Shown here one piece after another: positions 32,819 to 41,338 of a stretch of 64,000 nucleotides of DNA. A model generated the notes under the pieces. It made no database searches, had not been told where the DNA came from, and saw nothing but the letters and a program-made list of their open reading frames with translations. Each line of letters opens with the position of its first letter. Position 1 is the stretch's first letter. Source of the stretch: a virus; the IMG/VR virus record IMGVR_UViG_3300033553_000165, positions 1-64,000 of that record. One strand, 5' to 3'. A program made the position numbers and the translations under genes.

Positions 32819-33927
32819 TACTTCCCGTTTTTATTTTTAGTATCTACATTCAAGTCAGCTTGCCCTTTACCTAACTTTGATTGCTTAGCTTTTAACTTTG
32901 CTAACATTTTAGCCTTTATATCATTCGCCCTATCTCCGTCCTTTTCCTCATCTTCTTTGGCGTCAATCAATACTGCTTCCTCAACGTTTCGGTCTAAGGC
33001 TTTTTGGGCTTTACCAATACGCTCAAAGTCATAATTCATCTGAGATGGGTAAATTGCATCCCCTTCCGCTTCAACGGGATCAAAGTCGCCGAGGACGTTG
33101 CTAAATCTTTTGTAATACGAACTATTAAGACTGTAAATCAATTTGACTGGACTAACGCCCATACGTGCCGCAACCCTTCCTAAGATCACCTCCTTTAAGT
33201 TCATCGTCCGGAATATCTCATTCCTTAAATGTTGTTGTAAATTACTTTCGTATGTAACGTCTATTTTGCCTTCTATTGTTAGCCTATCCCCTTCGCTTTC
33301 TTTCCTGATACTTTCTAGCGTTTGTAAAAGAAGTCTGTAGCTATCGTTACTCTTGCTATCCTCGTACTTCGTTTTCTGTTGCCCATAGAGATATGTATAT
33401 TCTTCCAATCGGGAACGCTTAACGCCTAAACGAATATCTGAGTATGATGCTTTGTAACGTTCTATTGCCGCCTCAATTTCTTTGGAGTGTTGCTTCCGGA
33501 ACTCTTGTAATTTCTTTATGCTGTTAAACTTGATTCCCCAGTCTTTGTTAATTACCTTTAGAACTTCAGCCGTTGTAAACATACGCCCAAAATAGTCTAT
33601 TATTTCCGTACCCCTTAGATCAAGAAGGCTCGGAGTCCCGTCTTTGGTAGCACCTCTCCCCTGCTTTAGCCCAAAAGCTAATCTTTTTTGTACAGTAGCA
33701 TTATTGTTAATCGAGCTGTAGGTATCTTTCATTATCAATATATCCTCCTGCTCATTATCCGGAAGGTGCTCAATCTTCTTTTTTAGGAAGTGCGGGAACC
33801 ACGCTAAGTTAATATCCTCGCCATCTGAGGCTTTAAAGATCATCGCCTCATTTAGTATCGGATGTCTATCTAACTTTATGTATTTTATATAGGCTTTCTT
33901 ATCAATTACTCCGTCTGGGAACTTCAT
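32818..33927 (-). CDS. Putative DNA-binding protein, 369 aa
   Basis: Helical throughout. TEIIDYFGRMFTTAEVLKVI, then NKDWGIKFNSIKKLQEFRKQ (about residues 107-146), looks like an HTH. Further on are LRNEIFRTMNLKEVILGRVA and ARMGVSPVKLIYSLNSSYYK, and the C-terminus is charged and basic. The layout recalls small-terminase-like proteins, but terL is 13 kb away. Function uncertain. Confidence 0.5.
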   Translation of the reverse strand: MKFPDGVIDKKAYIKYIKLDRHPILNEAMIFKASDGEDINLAWFPHFLKKKIEHLPDNEQEDILIMKDTYSSINNNATVQKRLAFGLKQGRGATKDGTPSLLDLRGTEIIDYFGRMFTTAEVLKVINKDWGIKFNSIKKLQEFRKQHSKEIEAAIERYKASYSDIRLGVKRSRLEEYTYLYGQQKTKYEDSKSNDSYRLLLQTLESIRKESEGDRLTIEGKIDVTYESNLQQHLRNEIFRTMNLKEVILGRVAARMGVSPVKLIYSLNSSYYKRFSNVLGDFDPVEAEGDAIYPSQMNYDFERIGKAQKALDRNVEEAVLIDAKEDEEKDGDRANDIKAKMLAKLKAKQSKLGKGQADLNVDTKNKNGK

Positions 33928-34039
33928 TTTTTCTTTGTATTTATTTACAGGCTTTTATAAGTTAAAACCTCATACCTGTAATACGTGTTTCCTTCTTGTG
34001 TCGCCTTGTACAATATACTCCTGTATCTTTTTTATAGCT
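33928..34039 (-). promoter_or_regulatory. Gene-free gap / leader
   Basis: 112 bp without an ATG-started gene. One frame reads YKATQEGNTYYRYEVLTYKS up to a stop but lacks a standard start (a TTG is available). A short A-rich leader (AAATACAAAGAAAAA) precedes the 369-aa gene. No clear -7 element seen. Confidence 0.3.
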
Positions 34040-34420
34040 TTACTTTATTTTCGCTAAAAATTCTAGTTTATCAATATCATACCTTAGTAAGTAACTCTCA
34101 ATCTGTTCTTTGTTTTCTGGAGAAGAATTACACCAATTTTCTATCCTATGAATATCATAATTGATACCATTTTGTATATCTTCTCTTTGTCGTTTTGATT
34201 CTTCCTCATTTAGCATTCTTGAGTAGACGATAGAATCATTCTTAAAGTAGTAAGTCTCTACACTATTTAGGATATCAATTAACTCTTGCTTAGGAATAGA
34301 ATTTACATCTAACTCAATAGTTCTCTCTTTACCGTCTAAGTTCTTTAGTTCTTTCCTACGGTGTTGTAGTAATTTGATAGCGTCGGCAAAAGCAGCCTTT
34401 ATTGTTATTTTATTTTCCAT
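34040..34420 (-). CDS. Hypothetical protein, 126 aa
   Basis: Start taken at ATG 34420 (MENKITIKAAFADAIKLLQH); the longer frame to 34468 would lie within the preceding 58-aa gene. Helical, charged (LQHRRKELKNLDGKERTIEL, ESYLLRYDIDKLEFLAKIK). Confidence 0.55.
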   Translation of the reverse strand: MENKITIKAAFADAIKLLQHRRKELKNLDGKERTIELDVNSIPKQELIDILNSVETYYFKNDSIVYSRMLNEEESKRQREDIQNGINYDIHRIENWCNSSPENKEQIESYLLRYDIDKLEFLAKIK

Positions 34421-34425
34421 AGCTT

Positions 34426-34602
34426 TTACATCCAACCTAAAGATTCCAATTCGTCTATTCTGGTACAAACCTCCTTTAGCTTATTTGCTTGGTCTATTAT
34501 GAAGTCTGCGTTATACCTTATCTTGGGATTGTTTACACGGTTCAAGATATCCCTTTTATTGTCTTTATGAGTTTGTAGCCTCAATTTTATTTTTTCTTCC
34601 AT
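34426..34602 (-). CDS. Small helical protein, 58 aa
   Basis: Frame from ATG 34602: MEEKIKLRLQTHKDNKRDIL, NRVNNPKIRYNADFIIDQAN, KLKEVCTRIDELESLGWM. TAATG overlap with the 68-aa gene and 5 bp from the 126-aa gene. Confidence 0.6.
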   Translation of the reverse strand: MEEKIKLRLQTHKDNKRDILNRVNNPKIRYNADFIIDQANKLKEVCTRIDELESLGWM

Positions 34603-34808
34603 TACTCAATATATTTTATCATTTGGGAATTTACAAGAACCTCTATATTTTTCCCTTTATCTACGCACTTTAAATGCCCGTCAACTGAATCAACATCATA
34701 GTCTACTCTTTTGACCGTTATCCAAGCATCTAGATAAATCATTTTCTTTAGTTCTTCTTTAGTCTCACGGACTGTAAAGGAATCTCCTGTAAATTTTATT
34801 ACTGCCAT
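34602..34808 (-). CDS. Hypothetical protein, 68 aa
   Basis: Beta-rich: MAVIKFTGDSFTVRETKEEL, YLDAWITVKRVDYDVDSVDG, KNIEVLVNSQMIKYIE. Not recognised. Confidence 0.55.
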   Translation of the reverse strand: MAVIKFTGDSFTVRETKEELKKMIYLDAWITVKRVDYDVDSVDGHLKCVDKGKNIEVLVNSQMIKYIE

Positions 34809-34818
34809 ATTCTTTTAT

Positions 34819-35334
34819 TTAGTTAAACTCTTTAGCGATTTCCGTTATCTTCTTTGTAAAGGCTTCTTCACTTCCGTTCGGAATATTTACGTGAATCATT
34901 TTACCATTTAACCCTTCCCCAAATTCTACCCCAAAGTCTTTACCAAAGTCCACCCCTAACATCTCATCAGTCATTTTCATCAGCCTATCATTTAGTTCGG
35001 CAACCGCTTGAACCTTTCCATAGACCTCCGCTTGCTTCTTATCTCTTTCCTTTATAATATTCTCACGGACTTCTACAAAGGCATCCCTTTTATTTAGGAA
35101 CGCTGTGTAATCGCTTGTGTAATATTTCATCTTAAAACTATGCCGCTCTTCAAATGGTAAATCTACATCGTCAGCTGGAGAAGGGAGCCTTTCGTAAACA
35201 TACTCAACTGCCTCAATTTTCTTCTTTTCCAGCTTGGTTATCTTCCTTTCTATTATCTCTAAACCCCTTACCACATATACTGGGAAATCAATCTTTAAAT
35301 CGCCTATTTTAATCCTTCGTGTTAAATCTTCCAT
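34819..35334 (-). CDS. Coiled-coil-containing protein, 171 aa
   Basis: LEIIERKITKLEKKKIEAVE (about residues 25-44) and VRENIIKERDKKQAEVYGKV form helical segments; C-terminal repeats of DFGKDFGVEFGEGLNG. No family recognised. Confidence 0.55.
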   Translation of the reverse strand: MEDLTRRIKIGDLKIDFPVYVVRGLEIIERKITKLEKKKIEAVEYVYERLPSPADDVDLPFEERHSFKMKYYTSDYTAFLNKRDAFVEVRENIIKERDKKQAEVYGKVQAVAELNDRLMKMTDEMLGVDFGKDFGVEFGEGLNGKMIHVNIPNGSEEAFTKKITEIAKEFN

Positions 35335-35411
35335 ACCTTAACTTTTTTACATTATTTATGCTTATACGGTTTTGTAATATCCAGTTCTGGGGTCAGTCTC
35401 AGTTTTAATGT

Positions 35412-35699
35412 TTAAAGGTCTTCCTGCTTAAACTTCTTGTAACTCATTTCCGCTTCGTCTTTAGCTTCTCTCGCTTCATCGTACGTCATAACACTAAGTT
35501 CGTCTTCCCTTATACGGAATCTTTTCCTAATCTTTTTAACGCATTCTTCAGCTTTTTCGTAAGTTGGGAAAATCTTACTTAGCTCTAGTCTCTTGGACCA
35601 TTGAACACTTCTTAGCTTCTCTTTGTTTACAAAAAATAACGGATAGATTTCAAACCGCTTTATTACAAACATTTTCCATTTTAAAAATTTATCTCGCAT
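35412..35699 (-). CDS. Hypothetical protein, 95 aa
   Basis: Basic N-terminus (MRDKFLKWKMFVIKRFEIYP), later KAEECVKKIRKRFRIREDEL and an acidic helical tail. Overlaps the 109-aa gene by 11 bp. Confidence 0.55.
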   Translation of the reverse strand: MRDKFLKWKMFVIKRFEIYPLFFVNKEKLRSVQWSKRLELSKIFPTYEKAEECVKKIRKRFRIREDELSVMTYDEAREAKDEAEMSYKKFKQEDL

Positions 35700-36018
35700 T
35701 AAGTCTATTTACCAAATAATGCGCAATATTATCTTTCCTTTTCCTTGGTTCCGGTTTATGTTGTAGTCTTGACCATCCCCTTATATTTCCAACGCTCAAG
35801 CCAGTTTTTATATCTACAAACATACCGCTTTTATTTAGCTCAAACCTCGCTTCAATATCTTCTACCTCAATAAATTTTCCAGTCAACCTATCTGATATAT
35901 CATCGTCAAGTTTGTCTGCTATCAAATTATCGGCTTTATCGTATAAACGATCACCAACTACCTTTAACGGAAAGTTAACGTCTTCGAGTAACATTTCCTC
36001 TTCATATTGTAAAAACAT
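35689..36018 (-). CDS. Hypothetical protein, 109 aa
   Basis: Beta-rich repeats: PLKVVGDRLYDKADNLIADK, ARFELNKSGMFVDIKTGLSV. First gene downstream of the structured RNA candidate at 36070-36136, which may control it. Unrecognised. Confidence 0.55.
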   Translation of the reverse strand: MFLQYEEEMLLEDVNFPLKVVGDRLYDKADNLIADKLDDDISDRLTGKFIEVEDIEARFELNKSGMFVDIKTGLSVGNIRGWSRLQHKPEPRKRKDNIAHYLVNRLNAR

Positions 36019-36069
36019 AGTATTTCCTTTTAAATTAAATCTAAGTTAATAAATTTTATCTTTACGATC

Positions 36070-36136
36070 GTGTATCCATTCCCCTAAACTTTATTAGGGG
36101 AACTTAGCTATCAAATTGAGTAGCCTTCGGATACAC
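36070..36136 (-). ncRNA. Candidate three-way-junction RNA / riboswitch-like leader
   Basis: Minus strand: P1 GTGTATCC/GGATACAC (8 perfect pairs, 36129-36136 with 36070-36077). P2 GCTA/TAGC with a 10-nt loop. P3 TTCCCCTAA/TTAGGGGAA (9 perfect pairs). The 67-nt element has no ORF and lies about 50 nt before the start of the 109-aa gene. Compact P1-P2-P3 architecture is typical of riboswitch or ribozyme-like RNAs; hammerhead core bases are absent. No known class recognised. Confidence 0.55.
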
Positions 36137-36159
36137 AGATAATTTGTGCCCACATTAAC

Positions 36160-36249
36160 TTATCCAGCTATATGTGCAAAGGCAAAAATTAAGCCCACGA
36201 AACTAAATCCGTAAATCATCGTACGAGTGGTTACATTTCTAAATTGCAT
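36160..36249 (-). CDS. Small membrane peptide, 29 aa
   Basis: Frame from ATG 36249: MQFRNVTTRTMIYGFSFVGL, then IFAFAHIAG. One hydrophobic helix after a basic N-terminus; 2 bp from the 76-aa gene. Confidence 0.5.
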   Translation of the reverse strand: MQFRNVTTRTMIYGFSFVGLIFAFAHIAG

Positions 36250-36251
36250 AA

Positions 36252-36482
36252 TTATTTATTTAAACATTGGTCTATAATTCCGCTCTCCACTTCCGAACCC
36301 TTCCTCTTTATTTCTTCTTCTCTGAAGTGAGGAATTAAATAATTACCTTTTTCAAACCAACACTTTTTTAAACCTAACTCTCCCGCCATTTCGTGTAAGT
36401 TGTCTAAACTATACGGCAAACAGATTAATCTTCCGTCCTTGTCGTATAATATTTTAAGATTCTGCCCGTTCTTTGTTCTCAT
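36252..36482 (-). CDS. Hypothetical protein, 76 aa
   Basis: MRTKNGQNLKILYDKDGRLI, CLPYSLDNLHEMAGELGLKK, CWFEKGNYLIPHFREEEIKR. Overlaps the 133-aa gene by 29 bp. Sequence style (DNLHEMAxELGLKxxWFE) is common in small phage proteins of unknown function. Confidence 0.6.
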   Translation of the reverse strand: MRTKNGQNLKILYDKDGRLICLPYSLDNLHEMAGELGLKKCWFEKGNYLIPHFREEEIKRKGSEVESGIIDQCLNK

Positions 36483-36855
36483 CTTTCACGAAATTAAAAT
36501 GCTTCATAAAACCCTCTTTGTTATTCTTGAATTGCTCCAATATCATTTCGGCATCTTCCAACTCTTCAGGGTCGTATGAAGATAATAACTTTGTAACGTT
36601 TTCAAACATCCTTAACATATACTGAAAGTCCTCAGGGGACCGATCGTGTATTTGACTTATTTGTTGCTCTATTACTTTATGCCCCAAACTCTTATTGAAA
36701 GCCTTACCGCTATTTTTTATATTCATAGCCCAAACTGGAAGGTCACTCAACTCATCGAGATATTCCATCATCAACATACTCAAAAGATAAACGTGTAGCG
36801 TTAAAACCCGAACCCTTGAAACTTCAGGGGTTTCGTCAATATTTACTTTCATCAA
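36454..36855 (-). CDS. Helical protein, 133 aa
   Basis: VSRVRVLTLHVYLLSMLMME, EYLDELSDLPVWAMNIKNSG, MLRMFENVTKLLSSYDPEEL. Acidic C-terminus. ATGATG start overlapping the 70-aa gene by 4 bp. Unrecognised. Confidence 0.55.
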   Translation of the reverse strand: MMKVNIDETPEVSRVRVLTLHVYLLSMLMMEYLDELSDLPVWAMNIKNSGKAFNKSLGHKVIEQQISQIHDRSPEDFQYMLRMFENVTKLLSSYDPEELEDAEMILEQFKNNKEGFMKHFNFVKDENKERAES

Positions 36856-37064
36856 TAACTAAATTTTTTATAAGCACAAACAAATTTTACACCAGGATTT
36901 TTCTTTCTTAGAATTTTAAGTATTTTCCGAAACTTTGCGTCTTTCATATAAAAGTCAAAGTCATTAACTAAAATCACGTATTGGTATTGTCCGTGCCCTT
37001 CTTCAATATCCCAGTCGTACTCTGGAAAGATATCCGCTAAATGTAATACAATATCTTCAATCAT
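36852..37064 (-). CDS. Hypothetical protein, 70 aa
   Basis: Start taken at ATG 37064, which gives the ATGA overlap with RNase H used throughout this genome (MIEDIVLHLADIFPEYDWDI); an upstream ATG at 37085 overlaps more. Beta/alpha, with KFRKILKILRKKNPGVKFVC. Confidence 0.55.
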   Translation of the reverse strand: MIEDIVLHLADIFPEYDWDIEEGHGQYQYVILVNDFDFYMKDAKFRKILKILRKKNPGVKFVCAYKKFSY

Positions 37065-37513
37065 TTTACAAATTTTTCGAGACAATATTTTCTAGCTTCT
37101 CCCGCCAGATAATCTGCACGTTCATTATATTCTACTCCTGTGTGACCTTTTACTTTTTTGAATCTTACTTTGTTAATTCTTTGGAATATTTCATCAAGCA
37201 TTTCCTGCCAAACTTGAGGATTCTTAACCTCATACCATTCCGTCTCTATCCATCTCAGGTACCAACGCTCCTTAAAGCAATTAACCACCGTCGCATAATC
37301 TGTAACGATATGCACTTCAATTCCTTTATAGTTGTTATTCGCATATCTTATAGCTTTAATAACCGCCATCATTTCCATCACGGCTGAAGTAGTATCCGGA
37401 TAGGCTCCTAAGTCTTCGTCTATTATCTTATCTCCCTCAACTACTACGAACGCCCAACCTCCTGCTCGGTCTTTATGATAACAACTGCCGTCGGTCCAAA
37501 TCTCTACTCCCAT
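37061..37513 (-). CDS. rnhA: Ribonuclease HI
   Basis: 150 aa, standard length. Catalytic acids: D8 in EIWTDGSCYH, E47 in AVMEMMAVIKAI, D72 in VHIVTDYATVV, and the late D in VEYNERADYLAGEARK, preceded by the VKGHTG histidine loop. Degrades RNA in RNA-DNA hybrids such as replication primers. Between a UvrD-type helicase unit and small genes. Confidence 0.93.
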   Translation of the reverse strand: MGVEIWTDGSCYHKDRAGGWAFVVVEGDKIIDEDLGAYPDTTSAVMEMMAVIKAIRYANNNYKGIEVHIVTDYATVVNCFKERWYLRWIETEWYEVKNPQVWQEMLDEIFQRINKVRFKKVKGHTGVEYNERADYLAGEARKYCLEKFVK

Positions 37514-37794
37514 TATCCTAGAACTTCCACGTTATCCCCTTCCGGAACGTACTGTCCCCCCTTTCGGTCATCCAATTGATTTACTACAATTTTATATCCT
37601 ACATAATGTGTAATGTCCAAGACTCCAAAGCTTAAATTAGTGGTAATTTTTGTATTCTTAAGTCCAACTAAATGCCTCTTAAATTTGAAATAGGCTGAAT
37701 GGCCTAGAAGAATATATTTTGGCTCAATATTTTTCATTATTTTTGCCGATATCCCCTCTTCTATTTCCTTCATTATTTGTTTCTCAGTTTTCAT
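37513..37794 (-). CDS. Hypothetical protein, 93 aa
   Basis: MKTEKQIMKEIEEGISAKIM, PKYILLGHSAYFKFKRHLVG, ISHYVGYKIVV-like beta segment. Overlaps the helicase by 11 bp and RNase H by one base. Not recognised. Confidence 0.55.
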   Translation of the reverse strand: MKTEKQIMKEIEEGISAKIMKNIEPKYILLGHSAYFKFKRHLVGLKNTKITTNLSFGVLDITHYVGYKIVVNQLDDRKGGQYVPEGDNVEVLG

Positions 37795-39265
37795 CTTCTA
37801 TTGATTTTAAAATTATCTTTTCAACTTTATCATAATCCTCAACAATAATAAACCTATCCTCGGCTCTGGTAATTGCTACATAGAATAAATTTTGCTCTTG
37901 CTCTAGTTGCCATTCTTGCGTCGCATACTTACTTGGAAGTAACTCTGGACATAATAGGAATATTGTGCCGTTCTCCAACCCTTTACTTTTATGAATGGTA
38001 GATAGTACAACCGCATTTTCTTGGGCTCTAAAAACGTCTCTAATTCTTGTTATTACAGATTTGGTATCTAAGCAATTTCTTGATAGAACTTTTATGATGT
38101 CCCGTTGTTGAATCATCCTGTCAATCTTTTCCGTCTTAAAGGGATTTCTAACGCCTTTCTTCTTAAGTTTAGATATCTCCTTCGCAATATCCTGTTCAAC
38201 TGCCGCTCCCAGAGTAGCGACTCCGGACGCACCTAATTTCTTTATGTAGTTCTCCAACTTCTGACCTATCTCAACTCCCTTAACATAACTCTTAACACCT
38301 TTAGTAATTAGGTATAAATTAAGAATTATCAAAGGTTTCAGGTTTCTACATAAAACCCAATCTTCGCTTCTTATTTCTTTACAGAAACCATTTCTCACCT
38401 CACCATCCTCATTCCCATCATAGGCTTCAATCTGAGGATTCAGCTTCTTAGCATATGCGACTATATTTTTCCCGCAACGGTAATTTACCGACAGGGGAAG
38501 CTCAACGGTGTTAGGAAATACATTCTTCAGATTATTATAGCTATTAGCATCTGCACCCGCAAAACCGTATATCGCTTGTCTTGGGTCTCCAACCGCTATC
38601 ATCCTACCATTTCTTTTCAATATTCTACTTACTATCTTTTGTTGTAATACGGATAAATCTTGCGCCTCATCTATAAATAATATATCGAATTTTGGTAACC
38701 TTATATTATCAATGTGGGCACGGTAAATCATATCTGTGAAATCAAAAACCCTATTATTTTTGTCCATCAGTCTTAGCGTCTCTATCGCCATATCTTCCAT
38801 ATCGGGTGTAAGTTCTAAATCATACCTCATAGCCAATTCAGCAAGGTCTTCCTTTTCGGTCATAAGGTTATGCCTCATCACATCTACCATTTTTGATACG
38901 ACGAACATATAATACCCATACTTCTTTTTATCAATTTTAGCCTTGATGCATAGCTTTTGTATAATCTGAGCTGACTTCCCTTTCTTTAACTCCTTCTTTC
39001 CTGGCTTGGCTCTTAATAGTGCTCTCCAGCAAAAACTATGCATCGTGGTGATCGTTGTGTTCCGGCTTTTTATAGTTAGTTTTAATTCATCCACTATGGA
39101 ATTGTTAAATGCTATAAACGCCTTATCAAGATCATCAGGAAGTCTAGTAACAGCTTCTTTTATTGTAGTAGTTTTTCCGGAACCCGCAACGGCATTGACG
39201 ACGACGTTGTTTGCCGTATTCTCAATCTCATTGAAAATACGAATTTGGTATTTTGAAAAATTCAT
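37784..39265 (-). CDS. UvrD/Rep-family SF1 DNA helicase
   Basis: About 493 aa from ATG 39265 (MNFSKYQIRIFNEIENTANN, the Q-motif position); an upstream ATG at 39292 overlaps the preceding gene. Walker A AVAGSGKTTTIKEAV, motif Ia TTMHSFCWRAL, Walker B DILFIDEAQDLS, motif III GDPRQAIYGFAGAD, motif IV VNYRCGKNIV, motif V STIHKSKGLENGTIFLL, motif VI LFYVAITRAEDRFIIV. ATP-driven 3'-5' unwinding in replication or recombination, comparable in role to T4 Dda-type helicases. Confidence 0.92.
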   Translation of the reverse strand: MNFSKYQIRIFNEIENTANNVVVNAVAGSGKTTTIKEAVTRLPDDLDKAFIAFNNSIVDELKLTIKSRNTTITTMHSFCWRALLRAKPGKKELKKGKSAQIIQKLCIKAKIDKKKYGYYMFVVSKMVDVMRHNLMTEKEDLAELAMRYDLELTPDMEDMAIETLRLMDKNNRVFDFTDMIYRAHIDNIRLPKFDILFIDEAQDLSVLQQKIVSRILKRNGRMIAVGDPRQAIYGFAGADANSYNNLKNVFPNTVELPLSVNYRCGKNIVAYAKKLNPQIEAYDGNEDGEVRNGFCKEIRSEDWVLCRNLKPLIILNLYLITKGVKSYVKGVEIGQKLENYIKKLGASGVATLGAAVEQDIAKEISKLKKKGVRNPFKTEKIDRMIQQRDIIKVLSRNCLDTKSVITRIRDVFRAQENAVVLSTIHKSKGLENGTIFLLCPELLPSKYATQEWQLEQEQNLFYVAITRAEDRFIIVEDYDKVEKIILKSIEDEN

Positions 39266-39267
39266 CC

Positions 39268-39540
39268 TTAATCTTTCTGGAAGAATCTCCAAATGTGATT
39301 ATCGGAAAATTGGAAAAGTATGTCTGGATCTCTTTCGTCAATTGCTCTAAGGTTATTTACCAGAACCTCTGCCGTTGGAGACATAGTGTAATTTTCTATA
39401 AATTGAGTAATATCTTTCCCTTTTAATTCGAAGAACGGTGCACTCTGAATACTACCGACGCTCGATTTTTCAAAAGTTTTACAAAGGAAGAAATTTGATT
39501 CATCTTGAATAATCACTTCCAAAATTCTGTAGTTTGCCAT
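39268..39540 (-). CDS. Hypothetical protein, 90 aa
   Basis: Start taken at ATG 39540 (MANYRILEVIIQDESNFFLC), which fits the A/T leader and avoids overlap with the preceding gene; another ATG at 39585 is possible. Contains APFFELKGKDITQFIENYTM. Unrecognised. Confidence 0.55.
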   Translation of the reverse strand: MANYRILEVIIQDESNFFLCKTFEKSSVGSIQSAPFFELKGKDITQFIENYTMSPTAEVLVNNLRAIDERDPDILFQFSDNHIWRFFQKD

Positions 39541-39571
39541 AACTAACAAAAGCAACAGATTTTTCTTTTCA

Positions 39572-40408
39572 TTATAATTCGCCATTTTCTCTTAGTTTTA
39601 AAATTATTTTCTTTACGTTTTTTAAAGTGGCATAATATTTACCCGAGGAAAAGTCTGAATTCTTCTCCAGGAAAACCGCCTTCTTTTCATTATTTAACTT
39701 TGAGCGCAATACTACTTCCTCTTGGTCGGTCAAATTCAATTGCTCTATCAAAAGGTCTAAACTATGGTTTCCGTTGCGGGACTTAGTTTCAGAAGTATTA
39801 ATCTTCTCAGAGGAATATTTACGATGCTTATCAAGTCTCTGTACCGTATTGAAGAACATACGATAAAAGTTCCGACCCAATGCTTTATTATAATAGAAAT
39901 AGAAACACCATTTGGGTTTCGCCTTAAATTTATCTATACAATTATCTAAAATTACCCAAGACTCACCTATCATTTCGTCACGGTCATAGCACTCATCGGT
40001 GACTGGAGAATTATAGGCTAAATTCATATAATTATTGATATTCTTAACAACTACCTTACTCATCATATTGAAAAGCTCAAACTTTAAATCAGAAGATTCC
40101 TTTTCCCATTTCCTAACTAAAATCCTCTTCTTAATTTCAATCTTACCAACTTCGTTTGTAGCCTTTAGATTTTCGCTCCTTTTTACATTAGCTATTTTCT
40201 TAAGGTTGGTTGAGTCTTTTACCCTTTTTATCTCTATGATACGGAGTGTAATATTCTTTTGAGCTTGATTGGTAACCTCAGATATTTTACTATCGGTACA
40301 CGTCTCACTTTTGGCGATTAATCTATTTAATTTTTGAACTCTTAAAACTAACTCATTCGCTCTTTCTCTATTGTATGTAGAATGTTCTACTTTGAAGATA
40401 TCGTACAT
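39572..40408 (-). CDS. Sigma-factor-like protein
   Basis: 278 aa. DRDEMIGESWVILDNCIDKF, then KAKPKWCFYFYYNKALGRNF (about residues 140-180), resembles sigma region 2; LIEQLNLTDQEEVVLRSKLN with a following helix (about 225-270) resembles region 4. The N-terminal 130 residues are charged helices. One of two sigma-like genes in the window, suggesting phage control of middle or late transcription. Divergent; moderate confidence. Confidence 0.55.
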   Translation of the reverse strand: MYDIFKVEHSTYNRERANELVLRVQKLNRLIAKSETCTDSKISEVTNQAQKNITLRIIEIKRVKDSTNLKKIANVKRSENLKATNEVGKIEIKKRILVRKWEKESSDLKFELFNMMSKVVVKNINNYMNLAYNSPVTDECYDRDEMIGESWVILDNCIDKFKAKPKWCFYFYYNKALGRNFYRMFFNTVQRLDKHRKYSSEKINTSETKSRNGNHSLDLLIEQLNLTDQEEVVLRSKLNNEKKAVFLEKNSDFSSGKYYATLKNVKKIILKLRENGEL

Positions 40409-40410
40409 AA

Positions 40411-40716
40411 CTATTTAGCTTCAAAGTCATTAATCAGCTTTTTATTCATTTCGTACTTCTGCTCCTTGATCTCTTTTTTGAAATGATCTGAGGAACGCTT
40501 TTGAAGCATCTTTTTTAAAGTCGCCTTATCATTTGACTTTAGAAAATCCGGAACGCCCTCTTTGGGGATAGATGTAAGAACATTTCCGGTTTTTGGATTG
40601 GTTATGAGTTTACGTGTATGTTTATCCACGTTGACCCATTTACCGTTTCTAGAGACTAGACTGAAGTTAGGAACGGTGAATTTTTCGCCTGTTTTTTCAT
40701 CAATAAAATTTGCCAT
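40411..40716 (-). CDS. Conserved-type small phage protein, 101 aa
   Basis: MANFIDEKTGEKFTVPNFSL, VSRNGKWVNVDKHTRKLITN, KKMLQKRSSDHFKKEIKEQK. The layout (beta hairpin domain, then a basic KRSxxHFKKEI helix) is familiar from small replication-region phage proteins; function unknown. Confidence 0.6.
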   Translation of the reverse strand: MANFIDEKTGEKFTVPNFSLVSRNGKWVNVDKHTRKLITNPKTGNVLTSIPKEGVPDFLKSNDKATLKKMLQKRSSDHFKKEIKEQKYEMNKKLINDFEAK

Positions 40717-40723
40717 AGTTTTG

Positions 40724-41263
40724 TTAGGAGTTTATTTTTGATTTTAGATAGTGTAAGATATGTAGTGCGTCAGACTCGTTATCGTCTTCGCCTTGGTAGT
40801 CCCATAATTTTTTAGCATACTCCACCATCAACGGTTTGCCTGCGTTTCCATTAAAAGTGGCAAACTTTTTAATAGAACTGGCTGAGAACTCAATGTACTC
40901 AACTCCTAATTCAACGCAAACCTTCTCGATTATACCTATCAATTTTGAAGAATGTATGATAGGCTTAATATTCCTTCCAGCTGGGAGCTCATAAGCTACG
41001 ACATCGATTTCGTGCTTAGCGAGGAATTTCCGGACTCTGGCGTCAAACCGAATCCATTTCATTCCTTGGCTTTCTTTTGATTTTATATTCAAATCCCAAA
41101 GTTCAACTTTAGGCTCCCCCGTCCCCTCTAATTCGTAAGAAACTCCGCAAATAGTAGCTTGATCAAATGCGGCGATATTTAGAGTGGTTTTTAATCTAGC
41201 GAGCTTTATTTCTTTGGCTCGCTTTAGTTTTTCTTCCCTTTTTAATCTTTCTGCTTTATTCAT
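40724..41263 (-). CDS. RuvC-like Holliday-junction resolvase
   Basis: 179 aa. RNase H fold: first acid in LNIAAFDQATICGVSYEL (about residues 28-45), second in VVAYELPAGRNIKPIIHSSK, and a C-terminal DNESDALHILHYLK with the terminal metal-binding acids. Resolves branched recombination intermediates before packaging. Follows the gp46/gp47 genes. Confidence 0.8.
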   Translation of the reverse strand: MNKAERLKREEKLKRAKEIKLARLKTTLNIAAFDQATICGVSYELEGTGEPKVELWDLNIKSKESQGMKWIRFDARVRKFLAKHEIDVVAYELPAGRNIKPIIHSSKLIGIIEKVCVELGVEYIEFSASSIKKFATFNGNAGKPLMVEYAKKLWDYQGEDDNESDALHILHYLKSKINS

Positions 41264-41338
41264 TTACTGGGGGGTTGAGGGGATTTGTAATTAATAGTTA
41301 AATTTTTAACTAAAATCATAATAATTTAACGAAGTTAG

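Noticed and set aside
33928-34039. Short peptide frame YKATQEGNTYYRYEVLTYKS
   Set aside because: Protein-like but without ATG or GTG start or a recognisable leader; insufficient for a gene call.
36070-36136. Hammerhead ribozyme
   Set aside because: The three-helix shape fits but the conserved CTGATGA and GAAA core segments are missing.
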